Assembly (NCBI RefSeq): GCF_010499255.1
Contig: NZ_JAAGRN010000005.1
Span: 248,001-312,000 of the forward strand
DNA from: Sheuella amnicola
GTDB lineage: Bacteria; Pseudomonadota; Gammaproteobacteria; Burkholderiales; Burkholderiaceae_B
Length of the DNA: 64,000 bases
Direction of reading: 5' to 3'
The notes below the pieces were generated by a model, which saw only the letters and a list, made by a program, of their open reading frames with translations, searched no databases and was not told the DNA's origin. The position numbers were made by a program, and so were the translations under genes. Below are positions 1 to 8,084 of this stretch, one piece after another; the first letter of the stretch is position 1, and each line of letters opens with the position of its first letter.

Positions 1-536
1 CTCAGCACCACCGGCGACAAATCCTTGGCATTGAGCAGATAAAGTACCAGAGGCGGCCCACCCACACCGGCAATCGACGTCAACACGCCACTGGATACAC
101 CCACGATCCAATCACCGATCGGACCGCGTTGCCCCTTATATCTCCAGCCATACAGCATGATGGCCGCCAGACCCGCCACCAGCACACCCAACATGCGGCG
201 AATCATACTAGGATCCAGCCACTCGACCAGCCAGGTACCAATCGGCACACCGAACATGGCCGGTAACGTTAGAGAAAACACCAACTTCCAGTCAGTTGTT
301 TTCCATGTTCCGGGCAAAGTCTGAAACGACACCGCAAAGTTCAGCAACAGCAACACCACCACCATGTCCGCGGGTGCCATGAACATACTCAGCACGGGCG
401 CCAGCACCAGCCCGGCGCCAAAACCGGTGAATGACCGGATCGTCCCCGCAAGCAGCACGCCCACGCACATCAAAGCAAACTGGGGAATTGAAGGAAACAA
501 CTGATGCCACAACCCGATATCCAGAAAATCAAACAT
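1..536 (-). CDS. TauE/SafE-family membrane permease (3' end cut by window edge)
   Basis: About 178 codons are present and the C-terminus lies beyond position 1. Translating the minus strand from the ATG at 534-536 gives MFDFLDIGLW, then hydrophobic segments with the family features RSFTGFGAGL near residue 34 and, in the second half repeat, TSIAGVGGPPLVLYLL near residue 155. This pair of glycine-rich helices is typical of the TauE/SafE (DUF81) anion and organosulfonate exporter family, which sits in the inner membrane. Its start overlaps the stop of the upstream Bug gene by one base (TGATG), so it is translationally coupled as the last visible gene of the GntR-crotonase-Bug operon. The substrate cannot be told; a role with the operon's carboxylate or sulfonate substrate is inference. 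Confidence 0.85.
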   Translation of the reverse strand, partial: MFDFLDIGLWHQLFPSIPQFALMCVGVLLAGTIRSFTGFGAGLVLAPVLSMFMAPADMVVVLLLLNFAVSFQTLPGTWKTTDWKLVFSLTLPAMFGVPIGTWLVEWLDPSMIRRMLGVLVAGLAAIMLYGWRYKGQRGPIGDWIVGVSSGVLTSIAGVGGPPLVLYLLNAKDLSPVVL

Positions 537-1516
537 CAATCCGCCTTAATCGGTGTACGCGCCAGCACATTGGCCCACTTGGTCAACTCTGACCGGATGA
601 ACGCTTTCAGCTCATCCGGCGTACTGGTCACTGGCGTCGCACCTTCGCCCTCAAACCGTTTGACCAATGCCGGCATCTGCATAGCCTTGACCACGGCCGC
701 ATTCAGCGTCGCGACCACTTCGGGCGGAGTGCCCTTGGGCGCCAACAATGCATTCCATGTATTGATCTCGAAGCCTTTTAACACCGGCGTTTCCTGCATC
801 GCAGGTGTGTCGGGCAACTGATTCGATCTTGCCGCAGTCGTGACGGCCAAAGCCTTTAACTTACCCGCTGCGACTTGCGGCATTGCAGCCGGCATTGTCG
901 CGAAGGTGTATTGCGTATCGCCGCTCATGACAGATGTATTGGCCAACGCACCGCCGCGATAAGGAACATGCACTGGATCGATTTTGGCCATATCGGCGAA
1001 CATCGCACCGGCCAAATGATTCGGGGCGCCATTACCGCTGGATGCATAGTTCAGCATACCGGGATGTTTGGCAGCATAGGCAATCAAATCCTCCACCGTC
1101 TTAACGGGCAAGGTCGGACTCGTCACCAACAGCATCGGTATGGACGCAACCATCGAGATGGGCTCGAATCCAGTTAACGGATCGTATCCCAGCGCCTTTT
1201 TATACAGAGCCGGATTAATGCCATGGCTTGCCACGGTGGCCATGAACAAGACATAGCCATCCGGCTTGGATGCAGATACATATGCCGCAGCCAGGTTACC
1301 GGCGGCACCGGCCTTGTTTTCGATGATGACGGTCTGATTCAGGATTTTCGACAACTGCTCGCCGACTGATCTGGCCAGAATATCGGTTGTCCCACCCGCC
1401 GCGTATCCGATCACAATCTTGATCGGTTGAGTCGGATACTGTTGAGCCTGAACGACCGAAGTCGCAATCAGCGCACATGTCACGGCTCGCAATACCCACT
1501 TCAAAAGATTAGCCAT
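536..1516 (-). CDS. Bug-family tripartite tricarboxylate transporter receptor
   Basis: Periplasmic solute receptor of the Bug/TctC family. An N-terminal signal peptide (about residues 1-25, ending SVVQAQ) precedes the canonical mature start YPTQPIKIVIGYAAGG; the later family motif VHVPYRGG is also present. I start it at the ATG at 1516 (MANLLK...), because the longer frame begins with TTG at 1537 and would place extra residues before the signal peptide. At about 326 residues it has normal family length. Its gene lies between a crotonase and a TauE-like permease, so it probably senses or captures the carboxylate used by this operon. No TctA/TctB membrane genes are nearby; Bug proteins are frequently orphans that use a distant membrane pair or act in sensing. 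Confidence 0.93.
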   Translation of the reverse strand: MANLLKWVLRAVTCALIATSVVQAQQYPTQPIKIVIGYAAGGTTDILARSVGEQLSKILNQTVIIENKAGAAGNLAAAYVSASKPDGYVLFMATVASHGINPALYKKALGYDPLTGFEPISMVASIPMLLVTSPTLPVKTVEDLIAYAAKHPGMLNYASSGNGAPNHLAGAMFADMAKIDPVHVPYRGGALANTSVMSGDTQYTFATMPAAMPQVAAGKLKALAVTTAARSNQLPDTPAMQETPVLKGFEINTWNALLAPKGTPPEVVATLNAAVVKAMQMPALVKRFEGEGATPVTSTPDELKAFIRSELTKWANVLARTPIKAD

Positions 1517-1564
1517 GACATGCACAACCCGAAACAAAACCGCAAGCTTTCACCGGATACGCCA

Positions 1565-2386
1565 TTACTTGCCGCGGAACACCGGGGCGCGCTTCTCCGC
1601 AAAAGCCTTTTTACCTTCCTGGTAGTCTTCACTGGCAAAACAACCCAGCACAAGCTTGGTGATGCCCTCGATGTCCACATGGGGCGGCACCTTCTGAAAC
1701 TCGCGAATCGCTTTCTTGCCGGCTTGCAAGGTCAAGGGCGCGTTACCAGCGATGACTTGCAGGTACTCGTTCAATCTTGCATCCAGTTCATCTTTGGGCA
1801 CGACATACTGTACCAAGCCCTTGGCCTGTGCATCTTTGGCCTTGAAGCGCGCTGCAGACAGCATGATGTCCAAAGCCTGGGGCGCACCAACCGTGGTCAC
1901 CAAATTACGAATCGCCGTCAAACGATATCCCAGCCCCAGCTTTCCTGCCGGTACGGCAAACGAGCTGTCATCCGATGCGAATCGGATATCGCAGCACAGC
2001 GAGATATTCAGACCGCCGCCAATGCAATAACCATTGATACGAGCAATAACAGGTTTGACAAAGTTATAGATCGCGTTCTGGGCGTTTTCGCCGACACGCT
2101 CATATTCAGCAACCGCATCGGCGGTGGTGCGCAGCTTTTCAAACTGCGAGATATTGGCTCCGCTAACAAATGACTTGTCACCTGCGCCCGTCAATACGAC
2201 TGCACGGATCTCATCGTCCTTTTCGAACAGTTCGAGCGCCTTGGGCACGCCCACCCACATGTCGTATGACATCGCATTATGGCGACCCGGATCATTAAAC
2301 GTAATCCAACCGATCGCGCCTTTCTTTTCGACAATCAGGCTATCGGTAATTTCGCCCTGCAACAATCTGGTGGTGGTCATGCTCAA
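1565..2386 (-). CDS. Crotonase-superfamily enzyme (enoyl-CoA hydratase/isomerase-like)
   Basis: A 273-residue crotonase-fold protein acting on acyl-CoA thioesters in the cytoplasm. The oxyanion-hole segments are visible: SGANISQFEKL near residue 70 and GYCIGGGLNISLCCDIRF near residue 118. The C-terminus (EGKKAFAEKRAPVFRGK) is typical for the family. The positions that hold the two catalytic glutamates of true hydratases read Asn (GGGLN) and Ala (AVPAGKLGLG), so ordinary hydration of enoyl-CoA is doubtful; another crotonase reaction (isomerase, hydrolase or C-C lyase) is possible. The ATG overlaps the stop of the GntR gene by four bases (ATGA), and the Bug gene follows after about 48 bases, indicating one operon. 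Confidence 0.93.
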   Translation of the reverse strand: MSMTTTRLLQGEITDSLIVEKKGAIGWITFNDPGRHNAMSYDMWVGVPKALELFEKDDEIRAVVLTGAGDKSFVSGANISQFEKLRTTADAVAEYERVGENAQNAIYNFVKPVIARINGYCIGGGLNISLCCDIRFASDDSSFAVPAGKLGLGYRLTAIRNLVTTVGAPQALDIMLSAARFKAKDAQAKGLVQYVVPKDELDARLNEYLQVIAGNAPLTLQAGKKAIREFQKVPPHVDIEGITKLVLGCFASEDYQEGKKAFAEKRAPVFRGK

Positions 2387-3210
2387 AGGTCTCCAAGTAG
2401 TTTTCTGTAACGCGCCATCGCGTTTTCGAGGTGCGTGCGCATAGCATTGCGCGCAGCAAGCGAATCCTGACGCGCGATCGCATCGACGATCAGCAAATGC
2501 TCATCGCCCAGCTCTTCAACACGTTCCGTACCCGTGATTCTAAAGCGGAATGTACGCACAGCATTATGAATCACATGGCTGAGGTGCCCCATGATTCGCA
2601 CAAAGTAAGGATTATTCGCCGCATGCGCAACGGCAAGGTGGAAGTCTACTCCCGAATGCGCAGCCACTTCCCAGTCCTTGGAGTTCTGGTCAACGCGCTT
2701 GAGCGCCATCTGCAGATTCTCGAGCTGTGCCTTGGTGCGATGCGTCGCCGCCAGGCCTGCAGCACCCGATTCGATTTCCACGCGCAGTTGATGCACATGA
2801 ATCAGTTGCGCCAAGTCCAGCAAATCATCATGCGACACCTCAAACGGCCGCATCGCGATGTCCGAACACACGAAGGTACCCACGCCATGACGCGTTTCGA
2901 CCAGACCCGTCAGCTTGAGCCGCGCAATCGCCTCGCGCACCACATTTCGGCTCACACCGAATTGGGCGCCTAACTCCTGCTCGGTTGGCAGTCGCTGGCC
3001 CGGGGCCAGGCTTTCATTCAGGATTCTCGCGCGCAACTGCTGCGCGATTTCGTCCGGAAGATTTTCCGGGCGGCCCAGACTATCAAAAGCCGTCTTGGGC
3101 TTGGTTGAATTCAGAGATAGGGACGTTCGGCCGGACGCTGCCCCTCTGCTCGCCAACGGCTGCCTGCGCGCAGTGTAAACGGTAGAGGTCATAAAACTAT
3201 TAGGGGGCAT
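2383..3210 (-). CDS. GntR/FadR-family (FCD) transcriptional regulator
   Basis: DNA-binding regulator with an N-terminal winged helix-turn-helix (visible as LPTEQELGAQFGVSRNVVRE followed by AIARLKLTGLVETRHGVGTF) and an all-helical FCD effector domain. The FCD domain contains the usual His residues (DFHLAVAHAANNPYF, then the HLSHVIHNAVR helix) that bind a metal and carboxylate ligand. I place the start at the ATG at 3210, because GGAG lies seven bases upstream; the longer frame starts with TTG at 3228. A tail of about 50 residues precedes the DNA-binding domain. It heads the minus-strand operon with the crotonase, Bug receptor and permease, which it probably controls, presumably responding to their substrate or a pathway intermediate. 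Confidence 0.93.
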   Translation of the reverse strand: MPPNSFMTSTVYTARRQPLASRGAASGRTSLSLNSTKPKTAFDSLGRPENLPDEIAQQLRARILNESLAPGQRLPTEQELGAQFGVSRNVVREAIARLKLTGLVETRHGVGTFVCSDIAMRPFEVSHDDLLDLAQLIHVHQLRVEIESGAAGLAATHRTKAQLENLQMALKRVDQNSKDWEVAAHSGVDFHLAVAHAANNPYFVRIMGHLSHVIHNAVRTFRFRITGTERVEELGDEHLLIVDAIARQDSLAARNAMRTHLENAMARYRKLLGDL

Positions 3211-3237
3211 GGGATGTCTCCAACACAAAGAAGAGCA

Positions 3238-3266
3238 AATTCTGATTGTGATTATTTTCCAGAATT
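3238..3266. promoter_or_regulatory. Inverted repeat upstream of the GntR gene (possible operator)
   Basis: AATTCTG at 3238-3244 and its complement CAGAATT at 3260-3266 form a seven-base dyad with a 15-base spacer, about 30 bases upstream of the GntR start. The location fits autoregulation, but the half-sites do not match the best known FadR/GntR consensus, so the assignment is weak. Confidence 0.25.
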
Positions 3267-3362
3267 TGGGAATTAAACTTCGATGTTGGACATCTTACAA
3301 GAAAATGACAAAGCGGTTTGAATGACCATTTTATGGGTGTGGTTTAAGACGGGATTTCGGTT

Positions 3363-3387
3363 CAGACCCGCTCTGGCAGCGGGTCTG
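3363..3387 (-). terminator. Strong hairpin downstream of the tandem Bug genes
   Basis: CAGACCCGCT (3363-3372) and AGCGGGTCTG (3378-3387) pair perfectly over ten GC-rich bases with a five-base loop. It lies 33 bases past the stop of the Bug gene ending at 3420, where a terminator for that minus-strand operon is expected. There is no U-tract after the stem on either strand, so intrinsic termination is not certain; it may instead protect the transcript end. Confidence 0.45.
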
Positions 3388-3419
3388 GGGGATGTAGATC
3401 GGGACTGACTATTCAGGTT

Positions 3420-4454
3420 TTAGTCAGGTTTTGCACCCGAATCCTGAATCACTTTTTTCCATTTGACTTGTTCGGCCTTGACTTCCTGTGCCATCTCTTG
3501 AGGCGTACTGGTCTTGGGGATCATTCCCATGGTAATCATGCGCTCTTGCAATGCCGGATCGGCCATCACAGCTACAACCGCTTTATTCAGCTTGTCGATG
3601 ACTCCTGCAGGCGTGCCTGAAGGCGCGGTCAAATAATTCACCGCTGTCGCATCAAACCCTTTCAATGTATCCGACACAGGCGGCACATCCGGCAACAAAG
3701 GCGATCGTTGAGGCATGGCAATCGCCAATACACGCACCTGGCCGGACTTGATGTACGGCAGATATACCGACAGGCTGTCGATCACCATCTGCAGATTTCC
3801 TGCGACCAAATCCTGCACCGCCTGTCCCGTACCCTTGTATGGCACATGCGTGATATCGACTTTGGCGGCGGACTTGAACAGCTCGCCGGCTAGGTGACTG
3901 CTAGCTCCAATTCCCGCGCTACCGAAATTGACCTTACCCGGATTCTTGCGAGCGTACTCGATCAATTCGGCGACGTTATTCACCGGCAACTTCGGATTGA
4001 CCACCAAAACATTCGGAAACCATGACAACCGCGTCACCGGGACTAAATCCTTGTCCGGATCGTAGGGCAGTTTGCTCATCAGATACGGATTGGTGATCTG
4101 AGGCCCCGGCGTGGTGTAAAGCAAGGTATAGCCATCGGCCGGCGAATTCGCCACGTAACTTGCACCAATCGTTGCGCCACCGCCCGGCTTGTTCTCGACA
4201 ATCACAGGCTGACCCAGTTGCTTGGCCAGAGGCTCGCTCAATAACCGGGCTGTCGTATCCGCCGCACCGCCCGGAGCGAACGGAACAACAATCTTGATGG
4301 ACTTATTCGGATAATCGCTTTGAGCCAGAGCGACGCTCGACGTTGTTGCCAACGCCAATAAAGCGATGGCATTGGCGGCAGCTGCTTTCAACAGCCTCAT
4401 ACCCACCGAAATGCCCTTATTCATGGGATGCGAGATTTGCAAACGCATATTCAT
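3420..4454 (-). CDS. Bug-family receptor, second of a tandem pair
   Basis: A 344-residue periplasmic receptor of the Bug/TctC family. The signal peptide is about residues 19-45 (ending SSVALAQ), followed by the diagnostic SDYPNKSIKIVVPFAPGGAA and later ITHVPYKGTGQAV. The ATG at 4454 directly follows the TAG of the upstream Bug gene (TAGATG) and has AAGGTGG five bases before it, so the two are co-translated. The sequence before the signal peptide is longer than usual, so an internal start (M11 or M19) cannot be excluded. The tandem partner shares the fold but has diverged, which suggests two related ligands rather than a recent copy. There is no membrane component nearby. Confidence 0.93.
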   Translation of the reverse strand: MNMRLQISHPMNKGISVGMRLLKAAAANAIALLALATTSSVALAQSDYPNKSIKIVVPFAPGGAADTTARLLSEPLAKQLGQPVIVENKPGGGATIGASYVANSPADGYTLLYTTPGPQITNPYLMSKLPYDPDKDLVPVTRLSWFPNVLVVNPKLPVNNVAELIEYARKNPGKVNFGSAGIGASSHLAGELFKSAAKVDITHVPYKGTGQAVQDLVAGNLQMVIDSLSVYLPYIKSGQVRVLAIAMPQRSPLLPDVPPVSDTLKGFDATAVNYLTAPSGTPAGVIDKLNKAVVAVMADPALQERMITMGMIPKTSTPQEMAQEVKAEQVKWKKVIQDSGAKPD

Positions 4455-5492
4455 CTATTCCACCTTGATATTCTGAGCTTTGATGACGGCACCCCAACGC
4501 GCAGCCTCTGCGTCCATGAACTTTTTGTATTCATCGGGTCCCAAGCCCGCAGGAATCAAACCAAACGATTTAAGCTTGTCCTGCACTTCTTTTTCGGACG
4601 AAAGTTTCATCAAAGCATCGGCAATTTGTTTGCGTCGCTCTGCAGGGGTGCTAGATGGAACAAAATAGCCAAACCAGCTGCTCGAAATCACGCCTGGCGC
4701 CACGCCAGATTCCTCAATCGTCGGCAAATCGGGAGCATCCGCCAAACGCTTTTCGGACGTCACACCCAACGCGCGCAATTTGCCTTCTTTCGCGTAATGA
4801 ATCGACTGCATGGTGTCAAAAAAGATATTGACCTGACCACCCAGAAAGTCAGTCATCGCAGCACTCGTGCCCTTGTATGGCACATGCAACAACTTGATGC
4901 CTGCACTCGTCGCAAACAATTCAGCCGCCAAATGAGGACTTGATCCAAACCCCGTTGAAGCAAACGTCACCTTGCCTGGATTCTTCTTTGCATATTCGAC
5001 CAATTCTTTCACGGTCTTGACCGGCAAACTATTGTTCACATAAAGAACGTTGGGAGCCAAGGCCACCAGCATCAAAGGACTCAAGTCGGTCGGCTTGTAG
5101 GGCAATTCCTTGAATAAAAACGGATTGGTCGCCATGCCTACACTGCCCACCAGCATGGTGTAACCATCCGGCGCAGCCTTGGCGACAATCCCCGCCCCAA
5201 GCGTTGCACTGGCACCCGGCTTGTTCTCAACCACAACAGGCTGCGACCAGACATCTTTAAGCTTGGCGGAAAAATAACGCGCAATGTTGTCAGTCAAGCC
5301 GCCCGGACCATATGGCACGATGACTTGTACAGGCTTGTCCGGATAGCTTTGTGCCGAAGCATTAGAAGCAAAGGTCGCAAACGTTGCGGATGCAATGACC
5401 GCCGCGCCAAGCACGATTGTGTTCAAAGCGCAGTTTGATGTTGTCATATGCTGCCATGCGCGCAGCAATGACCAGGTAGGCTTTTTAGCCAT
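4455..5492 (-). CDS. Bug-family receptor, first of a tandem pair
   Basis: A 345-residue Bug/TctC-type periplasmic binding protein. The start is well supported: GGGAG lies seven bases upstream of the ATG. A long signal peptide region ends near residue 48 (FASNASAQS) and is followed by YPDKPVQVIVPYGPGGLTDN; the family motif LHVPYKGTSAAM appears near residue 200. The gene is divergent from the crotonase at 5676, with a 183-base shared intergenic region, and is followed without a gap by a second Bug gene. The context suggests uptake or sensing of an acid whose CoA ester is handled by the neighbouring crotonase (inference). Confidence 0.93.
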   Translation of the reverse strand: MAKKPTWSLLRAWQHMTTSNCALNTIVLGAAVIASATFATFASNASAQSYPDKPVQVIVPYGPGGLTDNIARYFSAKLKDVWSQPVVVENKPGASATLGAGIVAKAAPDGYTMLVGSVGMATNPFLFKELPYKPTDLSPLMLVALAPNVLYVNNSLPVKTVKELVEYAKKNPGKVTFASTGFGSSPHLAAELFATSAGIKLLHVPYKGTSAAMTDFLGGQVNIFFDTMQSIHYAKEGKLRALGVTSEKRLADAPDLPTIEESGVAPGVISSSWFGYFVPSSTPAERRKQIADALMKLSSEKEVQDKLKSFGLIPAGLGPDEYKKFMDAEAARWGAVIKAQNIKVE

Positions 5493-5675
5493 GTTTTGTC
5501 TCCCGTTCCACCCGATTGTGATTTTTTGGATATTCTATGTGTGTGAGTATTCAATGCGAACCTTGATCAGACGTCAAGTCTTATTAGGGAAAACGCATAG
5601 CATCGCAATCAAATCACCACTACAAACAACAAAAACAAACAGATCACAATTCAATTTTCTAGAGAAACCTGCAGC

Positions 5676-6452
5676 ATGGACAATCTGACACAACTTAAAT
5701 ACGAACTCATCGGACACGTTGCCGTTTTGAGCATGAATAACGCTCCGGTCAACGCGCTATCCAAGACACTCAGCGACGAACTCACTGCCACTCTCGACTA
5801 CATTTCCGAAATCGATGAAGTGCGCGCAGTCGTGCTGACCGGTGAAGGCAAAGTGTTCTGCGCAGGCGCGGATCTTAAAGGTCGTTCATCTGTCATTAAG
5901 GGCCCGGGCGATTTGCCAGCACACTCTCGTCGCACACGAGAATGTTTTCATGCAATCCGCGAATGCGCCAAGCCTGTCATCGTCGCCATCAACGGGCCTG
6001 CCCTGGGCGCGGGTCTTGCGATCGCAGCATCTGCGGACATCATCATCACATCGGACAAAGGCTCATTGGCGTTGCCCGAAATCGATGTAGGACTGCTGGG
6101 TGGCGGCAGTCATGCAGGACGCTTGTTTCCGCACTCGACAATTCGCCAGATGATGTTTACAGGTGTGCGAATCGGTGCCGATGAGCTGTATCGGCTTGGC
6201 GTAGTGACTCAAGTGACAACACCCGAAGAATTGCTGCCAGCCGCAATCGCACTGGCAACCAATATCGCTAGCAAAAGCCCGTTATCGATTCGTCTGGCCA
6301 AACAGACACTGAACGCCATCGAAGACATGAGCCTGCGTGACGGCTATCGCTACGAGCAGGACATGACTGCCGCGATCGCCAAAACAGAGGATGCCAAAGA
6401 AGCGCAACGCGCTTTTATAGAAAAGCGCGCACCGGTGTTTACGGGCAAGTAA
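5676..6452 (+). CDS. Enoyl-CoA hydratase/isomerase family protein
   Basis: A 258-residue crotonase. Visible motifs are FCAGADLKGRSS near residue 63 (first oxyanion loop), INGPALGAGLAIAASADIII near residue 107 and LPEIDVGLLGGGSHAGRLFP near residue 132. One of the two hydratase glutamates is kept (LPEI) and the other is Ala (GAGLA), a pattern seen in isomerases and other crotonases as well as some hydratases, so the exact reaction is open. The C-terminus (RAFIEKRAPVFTGK) matches the crotonase at 1565, indicating they are related paralogs. It starts a plus-strand unit with the carboxymuconolactone decarboxylase-like gene 27 bases downstream and is divergent from two Bug genes. Confidence 0.93.
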   Translation: MDNLTQLKYELIGHVAVLSMNNAPVNALSKTLSDELTATLDYISEIDEVRAVVLTGEGKVFCAGADLKGRSSVIKGPGDLPAHSRRTRECFHAIRECAKPVIVAINGPALGAGLAIAASADIIITSDKGSLALPEIDVGLLGGGSHAGRLFPHSTIRQMMFTGVRIGADELYRLGVVTQVTTPEELLPAAIALATNIASKSPLSIRLAKQTLNAIEDMSLRDGYRYEQDMTAAIAKTEDAKEAQRAFIEKRAPVFTGK

Positions 6453-6479
6453 CGCGGGTAAGTGACGAAGGAGCTTAAC

Positions 6480-7058
6480 TTGAACCCACCTAAGAATCCC
6501 CCAACTCCCCTCCGCTTTCCCGTCATCCCTCCCGAGCAGATGACACCACGCCAGAAGGAAGTTGCCGATACCATTGCGGGCGGTCCACGCGGAGGGTTGC
6601 GTGGGCCCTATCTTGCCTTGATTCATCATCCTGAACTGGCCGACAAGCTGCAAGCACTGGGTGGACATCTTCGCTATGGTGCCGCAATTTCGCCAACCAA
6701 TATCGAAATGGTTATCCTGATCGTGGCGCGACACATGAACTGTCAATATGAATGGTTCGCACATGAGCGAATTGCACGCGATACGACCGACTTGTCGGAC
6801 TCGATCATCAAATCATTGCAAATCGGTGTGGTGCCGTCCGAAATGAATGATGAGCAAACTACGCTTTATCGTTTTTGCAAAGAGATCATTGCTAAAGGGC
6901 AACCTACAGACAGCACATACGAACAAGCCATCAGACACTTCGGACGGGATGGTGTGCTCGACATCATCTCACTGGTTGGCTATTACAGTTTGATCGCTAT
7001 GGTGTTGAACACTTCGCAAATCCCCTTGCCTCAAGGGGTCAACCCACCACTTTCTTAA
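6480..7058 (+). CDS. Carboxymuconolactone decarboxylase-like protein
   Basis: About 193 residues of the AhpD/CMD helical family. The conserved segment IVARHMNCQYEWFAHERIA (about residue 85) matches the CMD form, which has the Y-E-W-x-x-H signature, rather than the AhpD redox form, since there is no CxxC pair. Members act as decarboxylases or related enzymes of aromatic and cyclic lactone breakdown, often as oligomers. The start is uncertain: a GTG at 6462 opens the frame, but AAGGAG six bases before the TTG at 6480 makes the TTG start (MNPPKNPP) more likely. It probably shares an operon with the crotonase just upstream. The last four bases overlap the convergent IclR gene. Confidence 0.88.
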   Translation: MNPPKNPPTPLRFPVIPPEQMTPRQKEVADTIAGGPRGGLRGPYLALIHHPELADKLQALGGHLRYGAAISPTNIEMVILIVARHMNCQYEWFAHERIARDTTDLSDSIIKSLQIGVVPSEMNDEQTTLYRFCKEIIAKGQPTDSTYEQAIRHFGRDGVLDIISLVGYYSLIAMVLNTSQIPLPQGVNPPLS

Positions 7059-7834
7059 CCGATGGCCCTGGCCGGAAGTGCTACTACAGATTGATTCATT
7101 GCAATTCTCTGACTGACTTCCCGTGCGTTTTCGACCACTACAGGGGCAAAATCCTTAAATCGATCCGCACTGATTAATTTGTTGGAAGCGACCAGCGCAA
7201 GGCTACCCAAGACCTCGCCTTCAGCATTGAACAATGGGGAGGCAATGGAAATAATGCCCACGTTGTAATCGGCCACTGACATCGAATAGCCCGACTGTCT
7301 GATTTGCTTCAAAGAAGCCTTGAAAGCATCCCAGTCTCCTCCCAAACCGACAGATGCAATCGACTCAGCATGTTTGGCGTACAAAATGCGCAATTGATGC
7401 ATGGGCAAATGTGCAAGGATCGCCTTGGCCGACGCACCCGCGACAAGCGGGCGTCGCTGACCGCGATTAAATAAGCCATCCGGCACATCCCGACCGCGCG
7501 CTTGTTGCACGCACATGATCGTGTCACTAAACAGAATACATAGCAAAGAACTGTGGCCGGTATCGTGAGTCATGCGTTGGCCAATCGGAGAACCAGCGAT
7601 ATAAACCGGGTCACTTTCGCGCGAAACCCGGTCAAGTTCCATGATCCGAGGCCCCAACACGTAGGAGCCATTCGCAACCCTCGCAAGATAACCCGCACTA
7701 TGTAATACCTTTAGGTATCGGTAGCACGTTGATGCGGGCGCCCCAAGATTTTGTATCAAATCCTCAGAAGACCAAATCGGCTGTTCCGTCGTAAAGACAT
7801 CCAGCAAGCCCAGCATTTTTTCAAGACTACTCAT
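7055..7834 (-). CDS. IclR-family transcriptional regulator
   Basis: A 259-residue regulator with the usual two parts: an N-terminal winged helix-turn-helix (SSEDLIQNLGAPASTCYRYL, about residues 22-41, continuing KVLHSAGYLARV) and a C-terminal GAF-like effector domain (about residues 75-250) with the family segment GQRRPLVAGASAKAILAHLP. IclR proteins commonly control catabolic operons for aromatic and short-chain acids. It is convergent with the crotonase/CMD unit, overlapping its last four bases, and divergent from the Bug gene at 8085, so both are candidate targets. The family assignment is firm; the ligand is unknown. Confidence 0.93.
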   Translation of the reverse strand: MSSLEKMLGLLDVFTTEQPIWSSEDLIQNLGAPASTCYRYLKVLHSAGYLARVANGSYVLGPRIMELDRVSRESDPVYIAGSPIGQRMTHDTGHSSLLCILFSDTIMCVQQARGRDVPDGLFNRGQRRPLVAGASAKAILAHLPMHQLRILYAKHAESIASVGLGGDWDAFKASLKQIRQSGYSMSVADYNVGIISIASPLFNAEGEVLGSLALVASNKLISADRFKDFAPVVVENAREVSQRIAMNQSVVALPARAIG

Positions 7835-8084
7835 TTTTTGCGGCTACCCTACTCGCGGTCATTACAAAAGTCGACCATCATCGCAACCATCATAGCCTTA
7901 TCGTGAAAAGTGGCAAATTTAGGCCGTTATTAGCCTAGGATCAAAATATAGCCATCCGAATATTAAAAAATTAATACTAAATTAATTATAGTTTCTCATA
8001 ATAAGAGAGTTCTTATTACAGCAATCAAAAATTACAAACTATCCTCTCTGATGCTCAATAAAAATCATGACCGGAGCCCATGAG
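7835..8084. promoter_or_regulatory. AT-rich divergent control region between IclR and Bug genes
   Basis: This is the longest gene-free stretch of the window (about 250 bases). From about 7910 it is markedly AT-rich compared with the flanking genes. It holds an inverted repeat AATAAGA (8000-8006) / TCTTATT (8011-8017) with a four-base spacer, about 70 bases upstream of the Bug start, which could be a regulator site or simply AT-rich symmetry. No RNA gene or small ORF with support is visible. Confidence 0.4.

Noticed and set aside
1427-2173. A 248-codon open frame on the plus strand across the crotonase
   Set aside because: It runs antisense to a clearly recognised crotonase, has no family-like motif and no upstream ribosome binding site; it is a shadow frame.
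7835-8084. Small RNA or short coding gene in the AT-rich gap
   Set aside because: No start codon with a ribosome binding site, no recognisable RNA fold or terminator; treated as a control region only.
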